DNA of 64,000 nucleotides from Nonomuraea coxensis DSM 45129 (GCF_019397265.1 NZ_CP068985.1:3576501-3640500), one strand, 5' to 3'; positions 36,763 to 48,628 are shown, counted from the stretch's first letter. The notes: generated by a model from the sequence alone, not told the origin. A program made the numbers and translations.

Positions 36763-38082
36763 TCACCGGGCCGCGTGCGCGCGGGGGCGGAACTCCGCGC
36801 GCAGGCCCGCCGGGGCGAGACGCCCGCAGAAGGCGGGCTCGGCGGAGGCGGCGGCCGGCGCGTGCACGTCGAAACGCTGCGCGATGCGGGAGGCGGCGAG
36901 GGTGAGCTGGCGCAGCGCCACCACAGACCCGAGGCAGTAGCGGGGCCCGGCGCCGAACGGCAGGTACGTGCCGGCGGCCGGGCGGGCGTCGCGCCACCGG
37001 GACGGGTCGAACTCCTCCGCCCGCGGCCACCAGCGCGGATCGCGGTGGATCAGGTACGGCGTGGACAGCACCTCGTCACCCGGCCGCAACCGCCACGGGC
37101 CGAGGGCGACGGGGACACAGGCGATCCGGCTCATCGTCCACGCCGGGGGAGTCAGCCGCAACGTCTCCTTGACGACCGCCTCGGCCACCGGAAGAAGCGC
37201 CCGCACCACCCCGCCCCCACGCAGCGCCCCGGCCCCGCTCCGTGGCCCCGCCCCACGCGGCGCCCCGGCTTCGGCGGCGAGGGCGGTGGCGAGGGCCGGG
37301 TGGAGCGCCAGGTCGCGTACCAGGGACGTGAGCGCCGCGGCCGGGACGCCGTGCCCGCCGATCAGCACGCTCCACAGCGTGGAGACCACCTCGCCGTCGC
37401 CCATCGCGGGCCGCGCCGCGAGCAGGACGTCCAGCAGGTCGGGCGGGGACCCCGCGGCCGTGCCGCGCCGGGCGGCGACCAGCCCGGCCAGCACGCCGGC
37501 GACCCGGCGGTGGACGCGGACGAACCGGCGCCTGCGCGCCGACGGCAGCCAGGGCGGAAGCTGGTAGCCGGCGTTCTCGAACGGCAGCAGCGCCGCGTAC
37601 ACCTCGGCGAGCAGCCCCGGCACGCCCGCCGCGTCCGGTCCCAGGCACAGCTCGGCCACGGCCCGCCCGGTGAAGCCGAGCATGAGCGGCAGCACGTCGG
37701 CGGACCGTCCCGCCGTCCCGTCGAGCACGTCGTCCAGGATCGCCACGGTCCGGGCGTCGAGGCACGCGGCGGCGTCGCCGGTCAGCGCGGGCCGGAGGAC
37801 GCGGCGCGCCCGCATCCACGGCCGGATCTCCTCGCCCGCCTCACGCGGCACCGCCCCTCCCGCGAACGGCGCCGGCTCCGTGACGTAGTCGCGGTTGGTG
37901 GCCTTCAGCACCTGGTGGGCGAGCCGTGGGTCGACGGTGAAGACGATCCGGTCGTCGAAGGAGAGCACGTCGCCGTGCTCCCGATGGCCGCGGCGCAGGA
38001 ACGAGACGCGGTCCCGTTCGTAGTCGGCGACGTTGCCCAGGAGCCAGTGGCCGCGCGGCCCTGGCGGGCGTGCCGCGTCCAA
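36763..38082 (-). CDS. Cytochrome P450, candidate RiPP-crosslinking enzyme
   Basis: A 439-residue P450. KETLRL (Glu306, Arg309) is the K-helix ExxR and FGAGPRYCLG has the heme thiolate Cys383. The I-helix, which normally reads AGxE/D-T, is GGHGVP (242-247), without acid or Thr. TTG 38082 is the only usable start: the in-frame TAA of the upstream peptide gene is 12 nt before it, and the protein begins with the expected PPGPRG. There is no strong ribosome binding site, so coupling to the peptide gene is likely. The substrate is inferred to be that peptide. An ordinary small-molecule P450 with coincidental neighbour is the alternative. Confidence 0.93.
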   Translation of the reverse strand: MDAARPPGPRGHWLLGNVADYERDRVSFLRRGHREHGDVLSFDDRIVFTVDPRLAHQVLKATNRDYVTEPAPFAGGAVPREAGEEIRPWMRARRVLRPALTGDAAACLDARTVAILDDVLDGTAGRSADVLPLMLGFTGRAVAELCLGPDAAGVPGLLAEVYAALLPFENAGYQLPPWLPSARRRRFVRVHRRVAGVLAGLVAARRGTAAGSPPDLLDVLLAARPAMGDGEVVSTLWSVLIGGHGVPAAALTSLVRDLALHPALATALAAEAGAPRGAGPRSGAGALRGGGVVRALLPVAEAVVKETLRLTPPAWTMSRIACVPVALGPWRLRPGDEVLSTPYLIHRDPRWWPRAEEFDPSRWRDARPAAGTYLPFGAGPRYCLGSVVALRQLTLAASRIAQRFDVHAPAAASAEPAFCGRLAPAGLRAEFRPRAHAAR

Positions 38083-38094
38083 GGGCGGGATCTC

Positions 38095-38187
38095 TTACTT
38101 GCCGTAACGGTAGGGCCAGTAGATGTACTTGCCGCTGACGCGGGTCTTGCCGAAGAGACGGGCGGTCACATGACGCAGAGCTCGCAC
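38095..38187 (-). CDS. 30-residue aromatic-tailed peptide, candidate RiPP precursor
   Basis: Too short for ordinary ORF calling. GTG 38187 is preceded by GTGAGG at 5-6 nt, and the frame runs 30 codons to TAA. The leader-like part is basic and helical (MRALRHVTARLFGKTRVSG) and the C-terminus is KYIYWPYRYGK, with five aromatic residues (Tyr21, Tyr23, Trp24, Tyr26, Tyr28). The P450 starts 12 nt after the stop, in the same frame. A peptide plus a single P450 is the minimal layout of cittilin, biarylitide and atropopeptide loci, and the cittilin core YIYY shares the YIY. No homologue could be searched. Confidence 0.72.
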   Translation of the reverse strand: MRALRHVTARLFGKTRVSGKYIYWPYRYGK

Positions 38188-38221
38188 GTTGTCCTCACCA
38201 TCCTCGATGGTCCGGCCGGAT

Positions 38222-38256
38222 GACGTGACTATCGCTCACGTCCCGCGGCCGGTCAA
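38222..38256 (-). promoter_or_regulatory. Promoter and palindromic operator of the peptide-P450 pair
   Basis: On the minus strand, TTGACC (38256-38251) and GATAGT (38233-38228) are 17 bp apart and predict initiation near 38221, about 34 nt before the peptide start. The -10 box sits inside a dyad GACGTGA-N7-TCACGTC (38222-38242), so a dimeric regulator bound there would block or control transcription. The pair therefore looks like an independent operon. Confidence 0.65.
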
Positions 38257-38274
38257 GGGCGCCCCGGGCCGCGG

Positions 38275-38925
38275 TCAGTCGCCCAGCGCGAGCCGGACGC
38301 CGAAGGCGGCGATCACCGTGCCGGCGCTTCGGTCCAGCAGCCGCCTGGCGCGGGCCGTACGGAGCCGGTTCCCCAGGCCCCGCGCGAAGGCCACCAGCGC
38401 CGTGGACCAGACCAGCCCGAGCGCGACGTGCACCGAGGCGAGCAGCACCCCCATCGCCAGGTGGTTCGCGCCCGCCGGGATGAACTGCGGCAGCACGGCG
38501 ACGTAGAACGCGCCGACCTTCGGGTTGAGCAGGTTCGTCGTCAGCCCCCGCCGGAAACCGCGGGCCACCGTGTCCTCCACCGTGTCCTCCACGGTGTCCT
38601 CCACGGTGTCCTCCGTGTGGTCGGCCGCGTCCCGCCGGAACGTGCCGATCAGCATCCGGGCGCCCATCCACACCAGGTACGCCGCCCCCGCCCAGCGCAG
38701 CGCCTCGTACGCGAGGTGCGAGGCGGTGAGCAGGGCCGTCACGCCGAGCGAGGTGAGCGCGCCCCACGCCAGCGTGCCCGCCTGGATGCCCAGGACCACG
38801 CCCCACGCGCCCCGGCGCCGCCCGAGGGCCGCGGTCCGCAGGATCAGCGCGGTGTCGAGGCCCGGGGTGAGGGTGAGCACCCCGACGACGAGCGCGAAGG
38901 ACCACAGGGAGCTGCCGATCGTCAC
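38275..38925 (-). CDS. LysE/RhtB-family exporter
   Basis: A 216-residue membrane protein: SFALVVGVLTLTPGLDTALILRTAALGRRRGAWGVVLGIQAG at the start is the LysE/RhtB signature (P-G-P-like TPGLDT), followed by LRWAGAAYLVWMGARML and LTTNLLNPKVGAFYVAVLPQF. GTG 38925 follows AGGG. The cytoplasmic loop holds four copies of EDTV encoded by 12 bp repeats, an unusual insertion. It usually exports amino acids or small peptides. It is just upstream of the peptide-P450 pair on the same strand, but that pair has its own promoter. Confidence 0.9.
   Translation of the reverse strand: MTIGSSLWSFALVVGVLTLTPGLDTALILRTAALGRRRGAWGVVLGIQAGTLAWGALTSLGVTALLTASHLAYEALRWAGAAYLVWMGARMLIGTFRRDAADHTEDTVEDTVEDTVEDTVARGFRRGLTTNLLNPKVGAFYVAVLPQFIPAGANHLAMGVLLASVHVALGLVWSTALVAFARGLGNRLRTARARRLLDRSAGTVIAAFGVRLALGD
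38566..38613 (-). repeat. Four 12 bp tandem repeats in the LysE gene
   Basis: Four units of CAC(C/G)GTGTCCTC in frame encode EDTVEDTVEDTVEDTV in the central cytoplasmic loop of the LysE-family protein. The acidic insertion lies between the helix-3 Arg-Arg segment and ARGFRRGL. Confidence 0.9.
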
Positions 38926-39100
38926 GAACGCGACCCTACAAGGGCGAAGCTCCCCGGGGGAGAGGCGCCGTGGCGGTCCGGCAGCCGAGGACACCGTGAG
39001 ACCTTCGACCGGCCCGGACGGCGCGGACCTCGTCCGCATGGTGGCCTCGTCCGCCGGCTGGTCGTTCGGCACCGGGGGTGACATTGCTGGATGACTCGGG

Positions 39101-42019
39101 GTGCAGTTGAATGACCGAATGCACGATGGGCCGGTGGTGTCCCCGATACTCGTGGGGCGGGAGCGAGAGCTCGCCCGGCTCGCCGAGCTGATCGCCGCCA
39201 CACCCGGCACGGCCCTCGCGCCTCCCGGGCCCGCCGTGGCCGTGGTCGAGGGGGAGGCCGGCATCGGGAAGTCGCGGCTCGTCGCCGAGCTGCTGAACGG
39301 CCCCGCCGTGGCAGGCCGGCGGGTCCTCCGCGGGGGCTGCCTGCAGATCAGGGAGCCGTTCCCGCTGGGGCCGATGGTGGAGGCGCTGCGCGGCCGCGCC
39401 GCCGACCTCGGCGAGGCCGCCCTGTCGCCGGTCGCCGGAGCCCTGCGCGAGCTGCTGCCCGAGCTCGCCGAGGTGCTGCCGGCCGCGCCGCACCCGCTGG
39501 ACGACCGGGCGGCCGAGCGGCACCGGGTCTTCCGCGGGCTCGCCGAAGTTCTGACGGCGCTCGGCCCCGCCGTCCTGGTCGTGGAGGACCTGCACTGGGC
39601 CGACGACCAGACGGTCGAGTTCCTGACCTACCTGATGTCCGTGCTGCCGGGAACGCCGGCCGGCGCGCTCCGGGTGGTCCTGACGTACCGGGGGGAGGAG
39701 GCGCCGGCCGCGGTGCGCGCCATCACCGCCCGCCTCCCCGACGTGATCCGCCGCGAGCACCTGGTGCTGCCGCCGCTCGACGCCGCCCAGACCCGGGTGA
39801 TGGCCTCGGCCATCCTCGGCGCCGAGGAGGTGACGGCCGAGTTCGCCGAGCACCTGTGCGCGCGGGCGTCCGGGCTGCCGCTCGCCGTCCAGGAGCTGAT
39901 GGCGCTGCTGCGCGTCCGCGGCACGCTGATCAGGTGGAAGGGCGGCTGGGCGCGGCGCGCCCTCGACGAGCTGGACGTGCCGAGCGGGGTACGCGCCTCG
40001 GTGCAGGAACGCGTCGCCCGGCTGTCCTCGGGCGCCAAGGAGGTGGCCGAGCGGGCCGCCGTGCTGCAGACGCCGGTGCCCATCGACCTGCTGGCCCCCG
40101 GCGAGGCCGGGGCGATCGACGAGGTGCTCGGCTCCGGGCTGCTCACGGACGCCGGCGGCCTGATCGGGTTCCGGCACGTGCTGGCGGCGCAGGCGGTCCA
40201 CGACGCGATCCCGGCCGGTCGCCGCCGGGCGCTGCACGCCGAGGCGGCGGACGCCGTACGCGGGCTGCGTCCCGTGCCGCTGGGACGGCTGGCGCACCAC
40301 CTGCGGCACGCCGGCCGCACCGGGCAGTGGGCCGACGCCGCCGTCGAGGCCGCCGAGCAGGCGGCCCGGCTGGGCGACGACGCCGAGGCCGCGCGCCTGC
40401 TGACGGACGTGCTGAGCGAGACCGACCCGCCGGCGCCCCGCCGGGCGGAGCTGACGGTCAGGCTCGGCTGGGCCGCGCTGGAGCTGCTGCGGCCCCCGCC
40501 CGTCGCCGCCCTCATCACCGCCGCCCTGGAGCAGCGGGACGTGCCCCGCCCCATCCGCGGCACGCTCCGCCTGCTGCTCGCGCTGCACCTGGAACGCACC
40601 CGGACCGACGAGGCCAGCATCGGGGAAGCCTTCGCCGCCGCCGCCGAGGACCTGACCGCCCGGCCGGGAGAGCCGGGCCGCCCCGGCCTCGCCGCCTGGG
40701 CCATGGTCGGCGTGGGGCGCCCGCCGAGCCCCGTGCCGCTCGACGAGGCCATGGCCTGGCTGGAACGCGCGCTCGCCACGCTGCCCGCCGTGGACGACCC
40801 CGCCATGCGGATGCTGGTCCTCGGCAAGATCGCGATGATCTTCGTGGTGATCGGCGATCCGCGCTGGGCCGGGCTGGCCGAGGACCTGCTGCGCGAGACC
40901 GGCGGGCGCAGGCTGCTGCGCCGCGAGGTGAACGCCTACCGCTCCATCGGCGGGGCCGCCCTCTTCTCCGGCCACCACCGCGCCGGCCGCCGCCTGGTGA
41001 CGACCGCGATCGAGGACGGCGCGGAGCCCGACCTGCGCGGACGCCTCGAACTGCGGTGCGTGGTGATCATCGCCGTGGCCGACTACCTCGAAGGGTCGTG
41101 GGACGGCCTCGCGGCGCGGCTGGAGGAGCTGCGCGAGCACTTCGGCGACGAGCCGCACGAGCGGATCATCGTGGACGGGCTGGGCGCCTGCCTGGCCGCG
41201 CTCCAGGGGCGGCCGGAGGCGGCGCCGCCGTTGCTGCTCGACGCGGTCGCCATGGCCCAGACGCGGGGGCAGTTCGACGATCTCGTCCTGCCCCTGGCCG
41301 TGCTGCTGCGCCTGGCCGCGCTGCGGGGCGAGCCTGAGGCGGCGCTCGCGGCGGCGGCCGAGGCGGCCGTCCACTGGGAGGCGGCCCGCCTGTGGCCCGT
41401 GGCCGTCCGCACGCTGCCCGCGCTCACCCAGGCGCTGCTCGCGGCGGGCCGGGCCGGGGACGCGGCGGACACGGTCGCCCGGTACGCCGCCCACCTCGCC
41501 GGGCTCGACGCCCCGCTGGCCGGGCCTTCCCTCGGGTACGCCCGCGGCCTGCTCGCCGCCGCCGGGGAGCGGTGGGCGGAGGCCGCCGCCGGGTTCGCCG
41601 CGGCGGCGGACGCCTTCGAGGCGGTCCCGGCCCGTTACGAGGCCGCGCAGGCGCACGAGCAGGCCGCCGCCTGCCTGTTCGCCCTGGACGATCCCACCGC
41701 CGCCACCCGGCTCGGCCGGGCCGTCACCCTGTACGGGGAACTCGGCGCGCGCTGGGACCTGGACCGCGCGGCCGGGCTGGGCCGCCGGTGGGGGGTCCGG
41801 CCCGCGCCGGTCCCGGCGGCGCGCGGCGGGGACGACCACGTGCTGTCGGCCCGTCAGGAGCAGGTGGCCCGGCTGGCGGCGGAGGGGCTGACGAACCAGG
41901 AGATCGCGCGGGAGCTGTTCCTGTCGCCGAAGACGGTGGACAAGCACGTGAGCGCGGCGATGCGCAAGGTCGGGGCGCGGTCGCGGACGGAGCTCGCCCG
42001 GCTCCTCCCCGCCGACTGA
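39101..42019 (+). CDS. Large ATP-binding LuxR-family (LAL/MalT-type) regulator
   Basis: A 972-residue regulator. An AAA ATPase domain is N-terminal with Walker A GEAGIGKS (about residues 51-58) and Walker B LVVEDLHWADD. A long TPR-like helical region follows. The C-terminal LuxR helix-turn-helix is about 905-965 (LSARQEQVARLAAEGLTNQEIARELFLSPKTVDKHVSAAMRKVG). GTG 39101 is the longest start; ATG 39119 and ATG 39134 are possible. It is divergent from the LysE gene and its targets cannot be told, though exporter, peptide and P450 genes are its nearest neighbours. Confidence 0.92.
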   Translation: MQLNDRMHDGPVVSPILVGRERELARLAELIAATPGTALAPPGPAVAVVEGEAGIGKSRLVAELLNGPAVAGRRVLRGGCLQIREPFPLGPMVEALRGRAADLGEAALSPVAGALRELLPELAEVLPAAPHPLDDRAAERHRVFRGLAEVLTALGPAVLVVEDLHWADDQTVEFLTYLMSVLPGTPAGALRVVLTYRGEEAPAAVRAITARLPDVIRREHLVLPPLDAAQTRVMASAILGAEEVTAEFAEHLCARASGLPLAVQELMALLRVRGTLIRWKGGWARRALDELDVPSGVRASVQERVARLSSGAKEVAERAAVLQTPVPIDLLAPGEAGAIDEVLGSGLLTDAGGLIGFRHVLAAQAVHDAIPAGRRRALHAEAADAVRGLRPVPLGRLAHHLRHAGRTGQWADAAVEAAEQAARLGDDAEAARLLTDVLSETDPPAPRRAELTVRLGWAALELLRPPPVAALITAALEQRDVPRPIRGTLRLLLALHLERTRTDEASIGEAFAAAAEDLTARPGEPGRPGLAAWAMVGVGRPPSPVPLDEAMAWLERALATLPAVDDPAMRMLVLGKIAMIFVVIGDPRWAGLAEDLLRETGGRRLLRREVNAYRSIGGAALFSGHHRAGRRLVTTAIEDGAEPDLRGRLELRCVVIIAVADYLEGSWDGLAARLEELREHFGDEPHERIIVDGLGACLAALQGRPEAAPPLLLDAVAMAQTRGQFDDLVLPLAVLLRLAALRGEPEAALAAAAEAAVHWEAARLWPVAVRTLPALTQALLAAGRAGDAADTVARYAAHLAGLDAPLAGPSLGYARGLLAAAGERWAEAAAGFAAAADAFEAVPARYEAAQAHEQAAACLFALDDPTAATRLGRAVTLYGELGARWDLDRAAGLGRRWGVRPAPVPAARGGDDHVLSARQEQVARLAAEGLTNQEIARELFLSPKTVDKHVSAAMRKVGARSRTELARLLPAD

Positions 42020-42071
42020 CGCCCACGGAAGGACTCCGTCCCCAGGGCCGGCCCGGTTCACGTTGTTTCGC

Positions 42072-42112
42072 GAATGGGGATTTTTCCCCATGGGGCACCC
42101 CATTCCCCATTC
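42072..42112 (+). promoter_or_regulatory. Mutually exclusive hairpins in the leader of the subtilase gene
   Basis: GAATGGGGA (42072-42080) can pair with TCCCCATTC (42104-42112) over 9 bp, enclosing TGGGG-CA-CCCCA (91-102), or its inner part ATGGGGA can pair with TCCCCAT (42085-42091) across TTTT. The alternative pairings resemble an attenuator or thermosensor-like leader. It lies 60 nt after the LuxR stop and about 350 nt before the peptidase start. Confidence 0.4.
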
Positions 42113-42138
42113 CGTGCCGCCGCCGCGACACTTTCCCC

Positions 42139-42384
42139 GTGTCCGAAACCCCCGCAGCGCCGGAGCCGGCCCGGCAGTACCCCGGCGGCGAGCCCGGCCC
42201 CGACGACCCACCCGAGGACCCACCCCCCGCGGACCCACTTCGCGCGGGCCGGACCCCCGCCGACCGGAACCCCGTGGACCGGACCCCTGCCGACCTGACC
42301 CCCGCGGACCCGATACCCGCCGGTCCGACCTCCGCGGGCCCGGTCCCGCCGGTGGGGTTGCCCGAAGGGTTCGAGCCCGTCTGA
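42139..42384 (+). CDS. Possible Pro-rich small ORF with pentapeptide repeats
   Basis: An 81-codon GTG-initiated frame, entirely within the 439 nt gap before the peptidase, has GC-rich third positions and ends GLPEGFEPV. Its middle is seven 15 bp units encoding DRTPA-like pentapeptides. No ribosome binding site is visible and the other two frames are also open, as expected for this composition, so it may be noncoding leader DNA. Confidence 0.3.
   Translation: MSETPAAPEPARQYPGGEPGPDDPPEDPPPADPLRAGRTPADRNPVDRTPADLTPADPIPAGPTSAGPVPPVGLPEGFEPV
42243..42347 (+). repeat. Seven 15 bp degenerate tandem repeats
   Basis: Units of the form CGCGGACCGGACCCC repeat seven times with single-base changes. 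They occupy the middle of the LuxR/subtilase gap. In one frame they encode DxTPA repeats. The rest of the gap (42385-42458) holds only the peptidase ribosome binding site AGAAAGG. Confidence 0.8.
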
Positions 42385-42458
42385 ACCGCCGCCCGGTGGA
42401 CCGCGTCCGCCGCGCCGATCGCCCCCCCAACGCGAAGCCCCCCTCAGAAAGGCCCTTC

Positions 42459-46475
<4,017 letters not shown>

Positions 46476-46494
46476 GCACCACCGAGTGAACACC

Positions 46495-46532
46495 CGGGCT
46501 CACGCCGGCGCGACCTCGCCGGCGTGAGCCCG
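46495..46532. terminator. Strong bidirectional hairpin terminator
   Basis: A perfect 16 bp stem (CGGGCTCACGCCGGCG and complement) with a 6 nt loop CGACCT lies 20 nt after the subtilase stop and 35 nt before the end of the convergent SDR gene. It can end transcription in both directions. Confidence 0.88.
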
Positions 46533-46567
46533 GCCGTTCCGGCCGGTGCCTTCTGGGGGCAGGAGGC

Positions 46568-47275
46568 TCAGGAGAGCACGTCCCTGTTGGCGAACGGGGC
46601 CAGGGCGAAGCGGGTGAGGACCTTGCGGGTGGTCAGCCACCGTACGTGCGCGCCGTTGCGGGCCCGCGCGACCGCCTGCTCGGCCAGCCACGGGGTCACC
46701 GTCTCCACCCGGTCGGCGAGCAGCAGCAACGCCCGGCTCGGCGCCGGTCCGGCGTCGCGCATGAGCAGGTCGGTGACCACCATGCCGGGGCTCAGCAGCC
46801 CGGCCGACACCCCAGGGGGGACCTCCTTGGCCAGCGCCTTGGTGAGGTAGGTCAGCGCCCGCTTGCTCGCGCCGTAGACGGACAACCCCGGCACGACCCG
46901 GCCGTCGCTGCCGAGGCCCTCCATGTTCCACACGTGACCGTGCCCCTGGGCGGCCATGCCCTGGACGGCGACCGCGCAGCCGTTGACGACGCCGTTGAGG
47001 TTGACGTCGAGCACGTGCCGGGCCTCGCCGGCGGGCAGCTCCCAGAGCGGGAGCCTGGAGTGGGTGACGCCCGCGTTGTTGATCCACATGTCGACCCGGC
47101 CGTGCCGGTCCACGGCGGTGTCCCAGACCCGTCGCACCTGGTCGCGGTCGGTGACGTCGGCGACCACGTCGCCGCCGGTGGTGCCGCAGGTGACGACCTG
47201 GTGGCCGCGGGCGGCGAACTCGTCGGCGAGCCCGCGGCCGATGCCGCGGGTGGCGCCGGTCACGACGATGACCAT
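46568..47275 (-). CDS. Classical short-chain dehydrogenase/reductase
   Basis: A 235-residue SDR with TGATRGIGRG (cofactor), DMWINNAGVT, and the catalytic pair YGASK (Tyr-x3-Lys). It reduces or oxidises an unknown carbonyl or alcohol substrate. Residues after 160 diverge from common ketoreductases. It is convergent with the subtilase and divergent from the YbaB-like gene at 47345. Confidence 0.9.
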   Translation of the reverse strand: MVIVVTGATRGIGRGLADEFAARGHQVVTCGTTGGDVVADVTDRDQVRRVWDTAVDRHGRVDMWINNAGVTHSRLPLWELPAGEARHVLDVNLNGVVNGCAVAVQGMAAQGHGHVWNMEGLGSDGRVVPGLSVYGASKRALTYLTKALAKEVPPGVSAGLLSPGMVVTDLLMRDAGPAPSRALLLLADRVETVTPWLAEQAVARARNGAHVRWLTTRKVLTRFALAPFANRDVLS

Positions 47276-47299
47276 GGGGCCACGCTACCCGGATCGCAA

Positions 47300-47333
47300 A
47301 ATTATGTAATACCTACCGTCTTATACGTGTATA
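47300..47333. promoter_or_regulatory. AT-rich promoter island before the YbaB gene
   Basis: ATTA-TG-TAAT (47301-47310) and TATAC-GT-GTATA (47322-47333) are two short dyads in an AT-rich stretch unlike its surroundings, between the SDR and YbaB-like genes. TATACG or TATAGG could serve as -10 for the rightward cassette. No exact assignment was made. Confidence 0.45.
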
Positions 47334-47344
47334 GGGTGGAGATC

Positions 47345-47719
47345 ATGACCAAGGAGCCAGACGATACCGAACTCGGCAGGCTGCTGGCGGACTACCAGCG
47401 TGACGTCGCGGCGCTGGAAGGGCTGCGCGACCGGCTCGCCGAGGTGAGGGGACGGGGTGAGGCGGCGGACGGCCGGGTCGTCGTCGAGGTGACGCAGGAC
47501 GGCGCGCTCGCCGGGCTCGTCATCGACCCGCGCGCCATGCGGCTCGGCTCCGACCGGCTCGCCGAGGCGATCCTGCGGGCGTCGGCGCGGGCGGCGCGCG
47601 CGGCGGGGGAGCGGGCCGCCGGCCTGGTGACGCCGTTCCTCGCCGGCACGCCCCTGGAGCAGGCGCTGCGGGAGGACGACGGCAGACCCGCCGGCCGCGA
47701 ACGGAGGCGGTCACGATGA
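47345..47719 (+). CDS. YbaB/EbfC-family nucleoid-associated-like protein
   Basis: A 124-residue protein: an N-terminal coiled helix (LLADYQRDVAALEGLRDRLAEVRGRG), the YbaB core beta-strands VVVEVTQDGALAGLVIDPRAMRLGSDRLAEAILRASARAARAA, and an Arg-rich tail. ATG 47345 has GTGGAG 5 nt upstream. In actinobacteria, YbaB-like proteins (for example EspL) often accompany type VII secretion substrates, and the two genes after it encode WXG100-like proteins. The next gene starts within its last codons (4 nt overlap). Confidence 0.8.
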   Translation: MTKEPDDTELGRLLADYQRDVAALEGLRDRLAEVRGRGEAADGRVVVEVTQDGALAGLVIDPRAMRLGSDRLAEAILRASARAARAAGERAAGLVTPFLAGTPLEQALREDDGRPAGRERRRSR

Positions 47720-48621
47720 TCAGCCCAGGCCGCGCCGGCATCTACGGCGCCGGAACCCTCGGCATCGCCGCCTTCGTCTTCCAGATGCTGGCGGTCGACT
47801 ATCCCGAGGGCGACCCGGACAAGGCCCGCCAGGCCGCGGCCGTCTGGGCGCGGCTGGCCGAGCGCGTCGAGCGCAGCCCCGCCCGCACGTACGGCGCCGC
47901 GGCGTCGGTGTGGCGCCACAACGAGGGCGGCGGCGTGCCCGAGTTCCGCGAGGCCGTCACCGCCGGCCTCTACCCGCCCGACCCCGAGGACGGCTACGCC
48001 GCCAGGCTCGCCCGCCGCTGCAGGGACAACAGCGAGGCCTGCGCCGGGTACGCCGACGCGATCGAGGCGGCCAGGCACACGTACTGGACGCTGGCCCTGG
48101 CCAACTTCGCCAGCTTCGTCTTCATCAGCACCTTCCCCTGGCAGGCGGGCGCGGCGTACCAGATCACCCAGTTCCTCATGCGCCGCGCCCAGGCGGGCAT
48201 GCTGGCCCGGCTGCTCGAACACTCCGTCGCGCGGATCGTGGCGGCCAAGCTGACGGAATACTCGATCGGCAGCGCCTTCTTCGCCGTCGGCGACGTGGCC
48301 GTGGTCGCGGGCGTGAAGGCGGCGCGCGGCGAGGACCCCGGCTCGCTGGAGGACAACGCCAGGCAGGCGCTGAAGGAGTTCGCCGCCTCGGTCGCCTTCT
48401 ACGGGGTGTTCGACGCCGCCGCGCCGCTGGCCAGGAAGGTGAGCGGCAACGCCGACGTGCAGTATTTCCTCAGCCGCCTGGCCGGCGGGTCCATCGGCTA
48501 CGGCCCCTCCTACGACGCCATGAACGGGCAGTCGGGGGAGGAGCTGGTGCCGACCTGGAAGGAGACCCTGGGGCGCGTGCTGCTGTACTTCACCATGGCC
48601 CACAAACCGGCGGGAGGCTGA
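47716..48621 (+). CDS. WXG100-like helical domain protein (CpnT N-domain type), no toxin
   Basis: A 301-residue protein. The first 110 residues are a helical WXG100-like region (AAVWARLAERVERSPARTYG, then NSEACAGYADAIEAARHTYW), followed by a hydrophobic middle (TLALANFASFVFISTFPW) and Gly-rich helices (LTEYSIGSAFFAVGDVAVVAG). This resembles the N-terminal trafficking part of type VII-secreted polymorphic toxins. The protein stops after about 300 residues with no nuclease or NADase domain, so it is an orphan delivery domain or a decayed toxin. It overlaps the YbaB-like gene and is 7 nt before the small WXG-like gene. Confidence 0.7.
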   Translation: MISPGRAGIYGAGTLGIAAFVFQMLAVDYPEGDPDKARQAAAVWARLAERVERSPARTYGAAASVWRHNEGGGVPEFREAVTAGLYPPDPEDGYAARLARRCRDNSEACAGYADAIEAARHTYWTLALANFASFVFISTFPWQAGAAYQITQFLMRRAQAGMLARLLEHSVARIVAAKLTEYSIGSAFFAVGDVAVVAGVKAARGEDPGSLEDNARQALKEFAASVAFYGVFDAAAPLARKVSGNADVQYFLSRLAGGSIGYGPSYDAMNGQSGEELVPTWKETLGRVLLYFTMAHKPAGG

Positions 48622-48628
48622 GCGCGGC

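Noticed and set aside
38095-38187. Peptide gene as a chance ORF within the P450 leader
   Set aside because: A chance frame is possible at 30 codons, but the well-spaced ribosome binding site, the promoter 34 nt upstream, the in-frame junction with the P450 and the aromatic C-terminus together make a real gene more likely. It was kept as a finding.
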